A DNA stretch of 32,858 nucleotides, from contig JBNKHH010000061.1 of the NCBI GenBank assembly GCA_050290245.1, positions 1 to 32,858 on the forward strand. The letters are read 5' to 3'. The stretch comes from JBNKHH01 sp050290245. Its GTDB lineage: Bacteria; Pseudomonadota; Alphaproteobacteria; Rhodobacterales; Rhodobacteraceae. The notes below the pieces were generated by a model. The model was not told the DNA's origin, did no database searches, and was given only the letters and a program-made list of their open reading frames with translations. Position 1 is the first letter of the stretch. Each line of letters begins with the position of its first letter. Below, one piece after another: positions 16,356-25,026 of this stretch. A program made the translations under genes and the position numbers.

Positions 16356-17161
16356 GCGTCCAAAAACCAGTTCGCCGCACTACTGTGCCACAAATCGCCG
16401 CCCGAAAAGGGGGCGAGCCAATCGTGTCGCTGACGTCGTACCACGCACACACGGCGGCCATCGTCGATAAATACGCAGATTTCATTCTCGTGGGCGACAG
16501 CCTCGGCATGGTCATGCACGGCATGGAAACCACGGTCGGCGTGCCCCTCGATCTGATGATCATGCACGGAAAAGCAGTTGTGCGCGGCACGCAGCGTGCC
16601 CTCATCGTCGTCGATATGCCCTTTGGTACCTACGAAGAAAGCCCCAACATGGCTTTCCGCAACGCGGCCAAGATCATGAAGGAAACCGGGTGCGGCGCAG
16701 TCAAGCTTGAGGGCGGTGCGCGCATGGCCGAGACGGTCCGTTTCCTTGTCGAGCGCGGTATCCCTGTGATGGCGCACACCGGCCTGACACCACAGTCTTC
16801 GCACGTGATGGGGGGGTTCAAGACCCAGGGTCGTGACGAGGACACCTGGGCTGCGCACGAAGCCGATGCAAAAGCTGTTGCCGAGGCGGGTGCATTTTCG
16901 ATTGTCCTTGAAGGAATGGTCGAACCGCTTGCGGCAAGGATCACCAAGCAGATCGACATTCCGACGATCGGAATCGGCGCTTCTGCCGAATGCGACGGTC
17001 AGATCCTTGTGCTTGAGGACATGTTGGGTCTGAACGCCAAGCCTCCGAAATTCGTCAAGGTCTATGGCGATCTGTTGAACGAGATCGAAGGCTCGGTCAA
17101 ACGGTACGCCGAAGAGGTCAAGTCGCGCGCGTTTCCGGGCGAGGACGAAGTTTACCGCTGA
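16352..17161 (+). CDS. panB: 3-methyl-2-oxobutanoate hydroxymethyltransferase
   Basis: A 269-residue cytosolic enzyme that makes ketopantoate from alpha-ketoisovalerate and methylene-tetrahydrofolate, two steps before PanC. Metal and substrate residues are visible: D49-S50 in LVGDSLGMV, D88 in VVDMPFG, K118 and E120 in AVKLEGG, and the later VLEGM and IGIGAS segments. Start ATG 16352 overlaps the panC stop (ATGA). Order panC-panB is the reverse of E. coli. PanE and PanD functions are not in the window. A hairpin follows the stop by 12 bases. Confidence 0.96.
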   Translation: MSVQKPVRRTTVPQIAARKGGEPIVSLTSYHAHTAAIVDKYADFILVGDSLGMVMHGMETTVGVPLDLMIMHGKAVVRGTQRALIVVDMPFGTYEESPNMAFRNAAKIMKETGCGAVKLEGGARMAETVRFLVERGIPVMAHTGLTPQSSHVMGGFKTQGRDEDTWAAHEADAKAVAEAGAFSIVLEGMVEPLAARITKQIDIPTIGIGASAECDGQILVLEDMLGLNAKPPKFVKVYGDLLNEIEGSVKRYAEEVKSRAFPGEDEVYR

Positions 17162-17173
17162 GGCTAAAAAAAA

Positions 17174-17235
17174 GGCCATCCGAAGATGGCCATTCCAGTC
17201 AGGGAGGAAGATGGAGGCACCGGACTCTGGTGCCT
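17174..17235 (+). terminator. two hairpins after panB
   Basis: GGCCATC-CGAA-GATGGCC (17174-17191) preceded by eight A's but with few T's after it, and a second stem AGGCACC-GGACTCT-GGTGCCT (17215-17235). The first is the likely end of panB transcripts; the A-run makes it also look like a terminator on the opposite strand. Confidence 0.6.
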
Positions 17236-17345
17236 TCACGGAAACAATCCCACCGAAATCGGGCCTATTTGTGGCAGATCAGCGGTCATATCTGGGTGAT
17301 TTACACGGTCACGCCACCTGATAACCTCTGCGACAAAGGTGCAAA

Positions 17346-18350
17346 ATGACGACCCATGACAATATCCCCGAACAGGCCTTGGCCTGGATCGATGCCGGAA
17401 AATCGGTAGCCATCGCGACCGTGGTCAGGACGTGGGGGTCAGCTCCTCGACCTGTCGGAGCGCAACTTGTCATAGATGCCGACATGAATTTCCAAGGCTC
17501 GGTTTCGGGTGGATGCGTCGAAAGCGCCGTCATACTCGAGGCGGCCGATGCGATGCAGGACGGCACTTGCCGGGTGCTGACTTTCGGAGTGTCTGACGAA
17601 AGCGCATTCGAGGTCGGGCTTGCCTGTGGTGGTCAGATTGAGGTTATGGTCGAGCCGATTGGTGTCGGGCAGGGGCCGTCGGTCGACATGATCCGGGAGC
17701 TTGTGCAGGCGCGTGCCAATCGTCGGCCGGTTGTCTATCAGGTCGACACCAAAAACTGGGACCGCAGACTGTTGCCACGCGACACGGCAAATTCAGATCT
17801 TGAGGTGCTGTTTCGAGCCGACAAATCATCCAAAGTCGTTGACCTGTTCAGCGGGGTCCACAACCCGCCGCTCAGGTTGGCAATCGTAGGGGCGGTGCAT
17901 ATAGCACAACCACTTGTTCAAATGGCGAAAATGGCGGGCTATGACGTCGTGCTATGCGACCCGCGCGACAGCTTTGCCAGCGCGGCGCGGTTCCCCGGAG
18001 AGACCTTTCTGGAGGCCTGGCCTGACTCAGCGCTTGCCGATTTCGGACTTGATGCCCGCACTGCGGTGGTCACCCTTAGCCATGATCCGAAAATCGACAC
18101 GCCAGCCTTGCAGGCGGCGCTGGACAGCGAAGCGTTCTATGTCGGCGCCCTTGGATCGAAACGGACCCATGCAAAGCGCGTCGCGGAACTTGAAAGAATG
18201 GGGCTGGCGGTCGACATCATCGCCAGGATCGATGGCCCGGTCGGTCTGGATATTGGGGCGAGCACGCCCGCTGAGATCGCGATCTCAATCATGGCGGAAA
18301 TGACCGAACGTCTGCGCCGTCCCGAAACGCGGCCGGGACAGGGCGTTTGA
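17346..18350 (+). CDS. XdhC/CoxI family molybdoenzyme maturation factor
   Basis: A 334-residue protein of the group that binds sulfurated molybdenum cofactor and inserts it into xanthine dehydrogenase or CO dehydrogenase-type hydroxylases. The N-terminal XdhC/CoxI domain has the conserved Cys segments SVSGGCVES (C57) and LACGGQIEV (C94); the C-terminal Rossmann domain has LAIVGAVHIAQP near residue 178 and the later GALGSKRTHAKR. The ATG follows AAAGGTG at ideal spacing. No molybdenum hydroxylase structural gene is in the window, so its client is elsewhere. Its stop TGA overlaps the TTG start of the next gene, making a two-gene unit. Confidence 0.88.
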   Translation: MTTHDNIPEQALAWIDAGKSVAIATVVRTWGSAPRPVGAQLVIDADMNFQGSVSGGCVESAVILEAADAMQDGTCRVLTFGVSDESAFEVGLACGGQIEVMVEPIGVGQGPSVDMIRELVQARANRRPVVYQVDTKNWDRRLLPRDTANSDLEVLFRADKSSKVVDLFSGVHNPPLRLAIVGAVHIAQPLVQMAKMAGYDVVLCDPRDSFASAARFPGETFLEAWPDSALADFGLDARTAVVTLSHDPKIDTPALQAALDSEAFYVGALGSKRTHAKRVAELERMGLAVDIIARIDGPVGLDIGASTPAEIAISIMAEMTERLRRPETRPGQGV

Positions 18351-19339
18351 AATTCGGCCCCATTCCCCTGAAAGACGCCGAGGGCGTGATCCTGGCGCAT
18401 TCGCTCTCGTTGCCTGATGGGCCTTTGCGCAAGGGCACTGTGTTGGACGCGGACATCCTTGCGCGGCTGAAGGCTGCGGGTTTCGAGAGCGTCGTAGCGG
18501 CACAGCTGGAGCCGTCGGATGTCTCAGAAGATGTCGCAGCGGAAATGATCGGAAACCGATTGCGTGCACCGGGATTGAAATTGGGTCGGGTCTTTACGGG
18601 CCGGGTCAACCTTGAAGCCGAGAGCGCGGGCGTCATCATTCTGGACGAGGCGGCGATCGCGGGTCTGAACGCCGTCGATGAGGGACTGACACTTGCGACC
18701 CTGCCAAACATGACGCGAGTTGCGCCGGGCCAATTGGTCGCCACCGTCAAGATCATTCCCTATGGCCTGCCAAAAGACATCGTTTCGCGCGGGGTGGCTG
18801 TCTTGGGCACTGAAGCCATCGCACTCCACGCCTTTCGTCCCGGACGTGCCCAATTGATCCTGACGCGCACCGCCGGTTTCAAAGAAAGCCTGTTGAAGAA
18901 AGGCGAGGAAACGGTTCGAAACAGGGCAGAGGCCCTGGGGTATGACCTCGGCGAAACAAAGGTCGTGGACCACAACGAAAAGGCCATTGCCGGGGCACTT
19001 GACCCGACCGCCGATATCATCCTGATCCTCGGTGCTTCTGCTACCTCGGATCGCGCTGATGTTGCACCTGCCGCCGTATGTCGGGCCGGGGGCCGTATCG
19101 ACCGCTTCGGGATGCCCGTCGATCCCGGGAACCTATTGTTTCTTGGGAAACTGAAGGAGACCCCCGTTGTTGGCTTGCCGGGGTGCGCGCGCTCGCCCGC
19201 GTTGAACGGCGTCGACTGGGTGCTGGAACGCATTGCGGCCGGGATCGAGATTGATGGTGGCGCCATCGCCGCCATGGGGGTCGGGGGCCTTTTGAAAGAG
19301 ATGCCGGGTCGGCCGCAGCCCCGCCAACCGGGCCGGTAG
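18347..19339 (+). CDS. molybdopterin-binding protein (MoCF/MoeA-like domain)
   Basis: A 330-residue protein that begins at a TTG overlapping the xdhC stop (TTGA); no in-frame ATG gives a reasonable N-terminus. Residues ~1-160 resemble the regulatory half found ahead of MoCF domains in molybdenum hydroxylase clusters (IPLKDAEGVILAHS). Residues ~170-310 form the MogA/MoeA-like molybdopterin-binding fold, with LILTRTAG, ILILGASATSDRAD and VVGLPGCARSP. It probably hands over or processes molybdopterin before cytosine addition, together with XdhC and a MocA-type transferase; this is inference. A MocA-like gene is present 11 kb away instead of adjacent. The last ~15 residues are Pro/Arg-rich and variable. 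Confidence 0.8.
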   Translation: MKFGPIPLKDAEGVILAHSLSLPDGPLRKGTVLDADILARLKAAGFESVVAAQLEPSDVSEDVAAEMIGNRLRAPGLKLGRVFTGRVNLEAESAGVIILDEAAIAGLNAVDEGLTLATLPNMTRVAPGQLVATVKIIPYGLPKDIVSRGVAVLGTEAIALHAFRPGRAQLILTRTAGFKESLLKKGEETVRNRAEALGYDLGETKVVDHNEKAIAGALDPTADIILILGASATSDRADVAPAAVCRAGGRIDRFGMPVDPGNLLFLGKLKETPVVGLPGCARSPALNGVDWVLERIAAGIEIDGGAIAAMGVGGLLKEMPGRPQPRQPGR

Positions 19340-19480
19340 AGCTACCGCCGTTTGAGCCATCCTTTCATCAACCGGACAAGTGGTTGGACGGTGCGACGCG
19401 TATTTCGCCAGGATGTAACCGGCAGTGGTTTCATCTCGGACCTGCAAGGGCTATGAGATGGCAAAGACACGAGGTGAGAC

Positions 19481-21007
19481 ATGGGCGCACCCAAACCAGT
19501 AGTTCTGTGCATTCTCGACGGCTGGGGCCTGAGGGACGAGCGCGAGGGAAATGCCCCGCTGCAGGCAAATACGCCAGCTTACGACAGGATCATGGCAGAT
19601 TGCCCGCATGCAACCTTGGTGACTTTCGGCCCCGATGTCGGGCTGCCGACCGGACAGATGGGGAACTCGGAGGTCGGGCACACCAACATCGGCGCAGGCC
19701 GGGTCGTCGCAATGGACCTCGGGCAGATCGACCTGGCCATCGAGGATGGGTCGTTCTTTGAAAAAGACGCGATCAAGGTTTTCGCCAAAGCAGTGAAGGC
19801 CGCAGGGGGCATTGCCCACCTTGCGGGGCTTGCCTCTCCCGGCGGCGTTCATGCGCATCAAGACCACATCGTCGCCGCGGCCAAGGCCCTGGTGGACCAG
19901 GGGCTGACGGTGGTGGTCCATGCGATCACCGACGGGCGCGACGTCGCCCCTCGATCTGCCGCCGAACAGTTGCAGGCGCTGCAAGACGATCTGCCAGAGG
20001 GCGTGCGCATCGTTACGGTTGTGGGGCGTTATTTCGCGATGGACCGCGACAACCGCTGGCCTCGTGTCGAAAAGGCCTATGCCGCGATCGTCCGGGGTGA
20101 GACCGGGGGGCGCCACGCCGCCACCGCACCCGAAGCTGCCGAGCGTTCTTACAACGAGGACGTCAGTGACGAATTCATCGAGCCCACGCTAATCGGCGAC
20201 TACGCAGGCATGAAAGAGGGAGACGGTCTGTTTTTCGTCAACTTCCGGGCCGACCGGGCGCGCGAAATCCTGACTGCCATCGGGGCGCCCGTTTTCTCGG
20301 AATTCGACATCTCCGGCAGGCCGAAACTGTCGGCAATGCTGGGCATGGCCGAGTACTCGGATCAGCACAATGACTTCATGGAAACGGTTTTCCCCAAGGC
20401 GAAGATCGTGAACACGCTCGGGGCCTGGGTGGCCAAACAGGGATTGCGCCAGTTCCGACTTGCCGAAACCGAGAAATACCCACACGTCACGTTCTTCTTG
20501 AACGGCGGAAAAGAGACGCCTGAGGCTGGCGAAGACAGGTTCATGCCGAAATCGCCTGATGTGGCGACCTATGACCTTCAGCCTGAAATGTCTGCCGAAG
20601 AGGTGAGCGACAGGTTCGTTGCGGCGATCGAGGACGGCTATGACCTGATCGTCGTGAACTACGCCAATCCGGACATGGTTGGACACACGGGCGATCTTGG
20701 TGCGGCGATCAAGGCATGCGAGGCGGTTGATCGCGGGCTGACACGCGTTCTCGCAGCCCTTGAGAAGACTGGCGGCGCAATGATCCTTACGGCGGACCAT
20801 GGCAATTGCGAAACAATGATCGACCCGGAGACGGGTGGTCCGCATACGGCACACACGACCAACCTTGTGCCCGTAGCCCTATTCGGTGGCCCTTCCGGCG
20901 TGTCCCTTTCCGACGGACGACTTGCCGATTTGGCCCCTACCGTGCTGGAACTGATGGAACTGGAACAGCCGGAAGAGATGACTGGCGTCAGCCTGATCCG
21001 TCGATGA
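19481..21007 (+). CDS. gpmI: 2,3-bisphosphoglycerate-independent phosphoglycerate mutase
   Basis: A 508-residue Mn-dependent enzyme interconverting 3- and 2-phosphoglycerate in glycolysis and gluconeogenesis. Alkaline-phosphatase-superfamily residues are visible: D13 in ILDGWGLR, the phosphorylated nucleophile S63 in GQMGNSEVGH, HQDH in the lid domain, GRYFAMDRDNRW, NYANPDMVGHTGD and TADHGNCE near the C-terminus. Length and order are normal. The ATG follows GAGGTGA. The 141-base gap before it shows no strong promoter. The stop overlaps the start of the EnvC-like gene by 4 bases, linking central metabolism and an envelope protein in one transcript. Confidence 0.97.
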   Translation: MGAPKPVVLCILDGWGLRDEREGNAPLQANTPAYDRIMADCPHATLVTFGPDVGLPTGQMGNSEVGHTNIGAGRVVAMDLGQIDLAIEDGSFFEKDAIKVFAKAVKAAGGIAHLAGLASPGGVHAHQDHIVAAAKALVDQGLTVVVHAITDGRDVAPRSAAEQLQALQDDLPEGVRIVTVVGRYFAMDRDNRWPRVEKAYAAIVRGETGGRHAATAPEAAERSYNEDVSDEFIEPTLIGDYAGMKEGDGLFFVNFRADRAREILTAIGAPVFSEFDISGRPKLSAMLGMAEYSDQHNDFMETVFPKAKIVNTLGAWVAKQGLRQFRLAETEKYPHVTFFLNGGKETPEAGEDRFMPKSPDVATYDLQPEMSAEEVSDRFVAAIEDGYDLIVVNYANPDMVGHTGDLGAAIKACEAVDRGLTRVLAALEKTGGAMILTADHGNCETMIDPETGGPHTAHTTNLVPVALFGGPSGVSLSDGRLADLAPTVLELMELEQPEEMTGVSLIRR

Positions 21008-22113
21008 AGCGCCTCGCGTCCGTGCTGTTGGCTGCGGTGCTGTCGGCTTCGCCGCTTGTCGCGGATGAAACGGCTGAGTTGGCCGAAAAGGCCGCCAGCG
21101 ATCTTATTGTCGCTGCCGGAATGTTGGAACAGGCTGAGGAGGCGGACGACCGTATCGCGGCGCTGACGCACACGGTTCAGGCCTACGAGGCCGGGCTTTC
21201 CGCCCTTCGCGAAGGGTTGCGGCGCGCAGCGCTGCGCGCGGCGGTTCTGCGCGATCGACTTTCGGCTGAGGATGCGGAACTTTCGTCCCTACTGACCCTT
21301 CTGCAGAGCGTCTCGCGCCAGGCCGAAAGCCAGGCCGTTCTGCATCCCGGCGGAGCCATCCAGACCATTCGTGCCGGCATCTTGACGGCAAGTCTTGTTC
21401 CGGCTCTGCAACATCGCGCGGCCGAGCTTCAGTCCGACCTCAACGAGTTGGAGGCGCTGATCGCTGTTCAGGAATCGGGCCAGCAAAGGTTGGAACAGGG
21501 CTTGGAAGGCATCCGGATCGCGCGACTGGAACTTGTTGAAGCCGTGTCTCGGCGCGGCAGGATCGACGATGCGGGAGCAACGGATGCCGCTGCAATCGAG
21601 GCACTGGTGAACAGCGCCGAAACACTGTCGGCTTTCGTGGATAGCCTATTGCCGGACAGGGAACGGGCCGCCTGGATCGGGGACGTCCGCTGGCCCATGC
21701 CTGTTCAGGGCCAGGTCTTGAGGCGCTATAACGAGGCCGATGCCGCCGGGGTGCGCAGGCCCGGCTGGGTCATTGCCACCGAATCGGAAGCTCTGGTGGT
21801 GACACCTTCCGTGGCCACAGTGCGTTTCTCCAGCGACATTCCGGGCCAGGGCATCGTCACGATCCTGGAGCCCGAACCAGGTGCACTGGTGATTCTCGCC
21901 GGAATGGGGCAGAGTTTTGTACAAAAGGATCAGATTGTTGACGCGGGCGATCCAATCGGCCTGATGGGGCAGGGTCGGTCGCGTGAACAAGAGAATTTGA
22001 ACGAAACTTTCGCCCAGAGTGGTCAATTCGTCGGCGAAACGCTTTATATGGAAATAAGACAGGGCCGTACGCCGGTGGATCCGGCCGGGCTCTTGAGGCA
22101 GAGCGCAGAATAG
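21004..22113 (+). CDS. EnvC-like murein hydrolase activator with degenerate LytM domain
   Basis: A 369-residue exported protein. It has a signal peptide (MKRLASVLLAAVLSASPLVA, about 1-20), a long Ala/Glu/Leu-rich coiled-coil region (~22-230), and a C-terminal M23/LytM-like beta domain (~230-365; WPMPVQGQVLRRY, then GIVTILEPEPGALVILAGM and ETLYMEIRQGRTPVDP). The domain contains no histidine at all, so the metal site of M23 peptidases is absent, as in EnvC, which activates amidases rather than cutting peptidoglycan. I infer a role in daughter-cell separation through AmiC-type amidases. Its start overlaps gpmI, and ctpA follows after 9 bases. The first half is low-complexity, so only the architecture is firm. 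Confidence 0.82.
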   Translation: MKRLASVLLAAVLSASPLVADETAELAEKAASDLIVAAGMLEQAEEADDRIAALTHTVQAYEAGLSALREGLRRAALRAAVLRDRLSAEDAELSSLLTLLQSVSRQAESQAVLHPGGAIQTIRAGILTASLVPALQHRAAELQSDLNELEALIAVQESGQQRLEQGLEGIRIARLELVEAVSRRGRIDDAGATDAAAIEALVNSAETLSAFVDSLLPDRERAAWIGDVRWPMPVQGQVLRRYNEADAAGVRRPGWVIATESEALVVTPSVATVRFSSDIPGQGIVTILEPEPGALVILAGMGQSFVQKDQIVDAGDPIGLMGQGRSREQENLNETFAQSGQFVGETLYMEIRQGRTPVDPAGLLRQSAE

Positions 22114-22122
22114 GGAATGGGC

Positions 22123-23481
22123 ATGAAAAAGTTTTTGCTGGCGACTGTCACGGGGATCATGTTTGGCGCCGTGGTGACAACTCAGGTCGCCGGGCCGCTG
22201 ATCGCTCAGGAAGCCGAGAAAAAGGCCTCGGTCTACGAACAGCTTGATCTCTTTGGCGATATCTTTGAGCGGATCCGGTCACAGTACGTCGAAGACGTGG
22301 ATGAAAGCGACCTGATCGAGGCGGCCATCAACGGAATGCTGACGTCTCTCGATCCGCACTCTTCCTACCTAGCGCCGGACGATGCGGCGGCCATGCGTGT
22401 GCATACGCGCGGCGAGTTCGGCGGCCTTGGGATCGAGGTCACGCAGGAAGAGGGCTTTGTGAAGGTTGTCTCGCCGATGGATGACACGCCTGCCAGCGAT
22501 GCGGGTATCCAATCGGGCGACTTCATCACTCATGTGAATGGCGAAAGCCTTCTGGGATTGGGACTTGACGAGGCCGTTGACCTGATGCGCGGTCCGATCG
22601 GCAGCGAAATCATCATAACTATTGTGCGTGAAGGTGAGGCCGAGCCGTTTGATGTCTCGATCATTCGCGATACCATCAAGCTGACTGCCGTGCGTTCTCG
22701 TATCGTAGGCGAGACGGTTGTTCTGCGCCTGTCGACCTTCAGCGACCAGACCTTCCCTTCAATGCGGGATCAGCTTCAGGAAAAGGTTGCCGAGCTTGGC
22801 GGTATCGAAAACGTCAACGGTTTCGTGCTTGACCTTCGTAACAATCCCGGTGGTCTTCTGACCCAAGCCGTGCGCGTCTCGGACGCGTTCCTGGACGGCG
22901 GCGAGATTGTTTCGACCCGCGGGCGCGACCCCCAAGACGGGGATCGCTTCAACGCCGAGCCGGGCGATATGACTGACGGCAAGCCATTGGTTGTGCTGAT
23001 AAATGGCGGATCGGCCTCGGCTTCCGAGATCGTGGCGGGCGCGCTGCAGGATCATCGCCGCGCCATCGTCGTCGGCACCAAGAGCTTTGGCAAAGGCTCG
23101 GTGCAGACGGTGATGCCGCTTCGGGGCGATGGTGCGATGCGTCTGACGACCGCGCGGTATTACACACCGTCTGGTCGGTCGATTCAGGCTCTGGGTGTGT
23201 CGCCTGACATCATCGTCGAACAGCCCCCGCTCCGGGAAGAGACCGAGGACGATACGCCTCAGCGCGGCGCCCGGTCCGAGGCTGATTTGCGCGGTTCGCT
23301 GTCCAACGACAGCCTGACCGAAGACGAGCGCAAAAAGATCGAGGAAGAGCGCGCCCTGGCTGAGAAAGCTGCCGAGCTGCGCAAAGAGGACTACCAGCTG
23401 GCATATGCCATCGATATCCTCAAAGGCCTCGCTGCCCTCGGTCCGGAATACGCGGCGGCCATGCTGCGCGAAGCCAAGTAA
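22123..23481 (+). CDS. ctpA: carboxyl-terminal processing protease (S41)
   Basis: A 452-residue periplasmic protease with an N-terminal signal or anchor (~1-28), a PDZ domain (~90-175; GLGIEV, GIQSGDFITHVNG) and an S41 catalytic domain. The Ser/Lys dyad is S299 in SASASEI and K324 in SFGKG, with the 25-residue spacing seen in E. coli Prc. The C-terminal tail (~375-425) is acidic and coiled. In-frame ATGs lie at 22117 and 22123; AGGGA at 22112-22116 leaves no spacing for the first but 6 bases for the second, so 22123 is preferred. It trims C-termini of envelope proteins and may control hydrolases, which fits the EnvC-like neighbour. A strong terminator follows. Confidence 0.93.
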   Translation: MKKFLLATVTGIMFGAVVTTQVAGPLIAQEAEKKASVYEQLDLFGDIFERIRSQYVEDVDESDLIEAAINGMLTSLDPHSSYLAPDDAAAMRVHTRGEFGGLGIEVTQEEGFVKVVSPMDDTPASDAGIQSGDFITHVNGESLLGLGLDEAVDLMRGPIGSEIIITIVREGEAEPFDVSIIRDTIKLTAVRSRIVGETVVLRLSTFSDQTFPSMRDQLQEKVAELGGIENVNGFVLDLRNNPGGLLTQAVRVSDAFLDGGEIVSTRGRDPQDGDRFNAEPGDMTDGKPLVVLINGGSASASEIVAGALQDHRRAIVVGTKSFGKGSVQTVMPLRGDGAMRLTTARYYTPSGRSIQALGVSPDIIVEQPPLREETEDDTPQRGARSEADLRGSLSNDSLTEDERKKIEEERALAEKAAELRKEDYQLAYAIDILKGLAALGPEYAAAMLREAK

Positions 23482-23508
23482 ACGTTCGACGGAATAAGCA
23501 TATTCGCC

Positions 23509-23535
23509 AAGGGGGCCATTCAGGCCCCCTTTGTC
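23509..23535 (+). terminator. intrinsic terminator after ctpA
   Basis: AAGGGGGCC (23509-23517), loop ATTCA, GGCCCCCTT (23523-23531), then TGTCGTTCT. A 9-pair stem about 28 bases after the ctpA stop, separating it from trmD. Confidence 0.85.
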
Positions 23536-23591
23536 GTTCTTGGTGTGTCGCCACGCTTGTTTGAGGAACAGGCGCAGGATATAGCGCGGCC

Positions 23592-24401
23592 ATGGCTGCC
23601 CCAACCAAATCTCACGGACGTCTCGCGATCAGTGCCAGCGCCGCGCCGCGCGACCTGATGACGGATCGGCCGCGTCTCAAAGGAGCCTGGACGGCTCGGG
23701 TCATCACCTTGTTTCCAGAGGTTTTCCCCGGCGTCCTGGGGGCATCGTTGACAGGCAAAGCCCTGCAGGACGGACGTTGGCGGCTTGAGCCGATCGACCT
23801 CCGGATGTTCGGCGAAGGCAAGCATCGCAACGTCGACGACACACCCGCCGGGGGCGGAGCGGGCATGGTTCTGCGCCCTGATATAATGGGTCGTGCCGTG
23901 CGGTTCGCGATGCGCGACGCACCGTCCGACAGGGTGCGATGGCCATTGGTCTACCTCAGTCCGCGGGGGCGGCGCTTTGATCAGCCCATGGCCGAACGGT
24001 TTTCGAAATGTGAAGGCATCACCTTGATTTGCGGGCGTTTCGAGGGGCTGGACGAGCGGGTGATCGAGCACTTCGATATCGAAGAGGTGAGTCTTGGAGA
24101 CTTTGTCCTGACCGGCGGCGAGATCGCCGCCGAGGCAATGCTCGACGCGACGGTGCGGCTGATCCCCGGCGTCCTGGGGAATGCCGCGTCGACCGAGGAG
24201 GAGAGTTTTTCCGAAGGTCTGTTGGAGCATCCGCAATACACCCGTCCGGCCGAGTGGGAAGGGCGCAGGATCCCGGACATCTTGACCTCGGGCGATCACG
24301 GGGCGGTGGCGCGCTGGCGACAAGAGGAATCCGAGCGGATCACTCGGGAACGGCGGCCTGATCTTTGGGAAAAACACCGCGAAAACCGCGAGAAGGATTG
24401 A
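23592..24401 (+). CDS. trmD: tRNA (guanine-N1-)-methyltransferase
   Basis: A 269-residue SPOUT (trefoil-knot) methyltransferase that makes m1G37 in tRNAs to prevent frameshifting. Landmarks: RVITLFPEVFPG (36-47), GGGAGMVL (87-94), YLSPRGRRF, LICGRFEGLDERV and SLGDFVLTGGE. About 33 residues precede the usual start; this SHGR-containing extension is, from memory, common in Rhodobacterales, so ATG 23592 is kept, though M23 (23658) is possible. In many proteobacteria rpsP-rimM-trmD-rplS form one operon; here ctpA and a terminator stand directly upstream, so rpsP and rimM are not adjacent. Confidence 0.94.
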   Translation: MAAPTKSHGRLAISASAAPRDLMTDRPRLKGAWTARVITLFPEVFPGVLGASLTGKALQDGRWRLEPIDLRMFGEGKHRNVDDTPAGGGAGMVLRPDIMGRAVRFAMRDAPSDRVRWPLVYLSPRGRRFDQPMAERFSKCEGITLICGRFEGLDERVIEHFDIEEVSLGDFVLTGGEIAAEAMLDATVRLIPGVLGNAASTEEESFSEGLLEHPQYTRPAEWEGRRIPDILTSGDHGAVARWRQEESERITRERRPDLWEKHRENREKD

Positions 24402-24435
24402 CGCCAGAGACGTTGGCCGACAGTTGGATTTTCGC

Positions 24436-24464
24436 TTGATTGGACGGGCGCAAGCCCTTATACG
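24436..24464 (+). promoter_or_regulatory. predicted promoter of rplS-rpmE
   Basis: TTGATT (24436-24441), 17-base spacer, TATACG (24459-24464), each four of six consensus bases, in the 236-base gap between trmD and rplS. It suggests rplS-rpmE can be transcribed apart from trmD, with a leader of about 165 bases. Confidence 0.45.
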
Positions 24465-24599
24465 GCGCAGGTTCGCGGGCGGAATCGCCTTGGCGGACAT
24501 GGCTGCTTTACAGTCGACGACAGCAAAGATGACCTGAACCCTCCGGCGGGCGGCGACGATCCGGCCCCTACATGCGGAGCTCTGAGGCGCGAAACACCT

Positions 24600-24628
24600 C
24601 TTGGGAAAAACCCAAGGCAGATAAGGAG
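24600..24628 (+). promoter_or_regulatory. leader hairpin and ribosome site before rplS
   Basis: CTTGGG-AAAAA-CCCAAG (24600-24616) forms a short hairpin 4 bases before the region ATAAGGAG (24621-24628). AAGGAG is a strong Shine-Dalgarno sequence 9 bases before ATG 24638 and decides the rplS start over the frame open from 24572. The hairpin could modulate ribosome access; that is inference. Confidence 0.45.
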
Positions 24629-24637
24629 TTAGGTCAG

Positions 24638-25015
24638 ATGGATCTGATCGCAGAACTGGAAGCCGAGCAGGTCGCTGCGCTTGGTAAAGACATTCCGGAT
24701 TTTAAGGCGGGCGACACCATCCGTGTCGGTTACAAAGTGACGGAAGGCACGCGCACTCGCGTGCAGAACTATGAGGGCGTTTGCATCAGCCGTAAGAACG
24801 GCGCAGGCATTGCCGGATCGTTCACCGTCCGCAAGATTTCTTTCGGCGAAGGCGTCGAGCGGGTTTTCCCGTTGCACTCGACCAACATCGACAGCATCGA
24901 AGTAGTGCGTCGTGGTCGCGTCCGCCGCGCCAAGCTGTACTATCTGCGTTCGCGTCGCGGTAAGTCCGCCCGTATCGCAGAAGATAGCAATTACAAGCCC
25001 TTGTCGGGCAAGTAA
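24638..25015 (+). CDS. rplS: 50S ribosomal protein L19
   Basis: A 125-residue ribosomal protein located at the 30S-50S interface. Typical segments are DFKAGDTIRVGYKVTEG, RTRVQNYEGVCISRKN, SFTVRKISFGEGVERVFPLHS and the basic C-terminal RRGRVRRAKLYYLRSRRGKSARI. The C-terminal stretch after this (EDSNYKPLSGK) is slightly longer than in E. coli, as is common in alphaproteobacteria. ATG 24638 is fixed by AAGGAG. rpmE follows after 11 bases. Confidence 0.98.
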   Translation: MDLIAELEAEQVAALGKDIPDFKAGDTIRVGYKVTEGTRTRVQNYEGVCISRKNGAGIAGSFTVRKISFGEGVERVFPLHSTNIDSIEVVRRGRVRRAKLYYLRSRRGKSARIAEDSNYKPLSGK

Positions 25016-25026
25016 GGAGCGACGTC

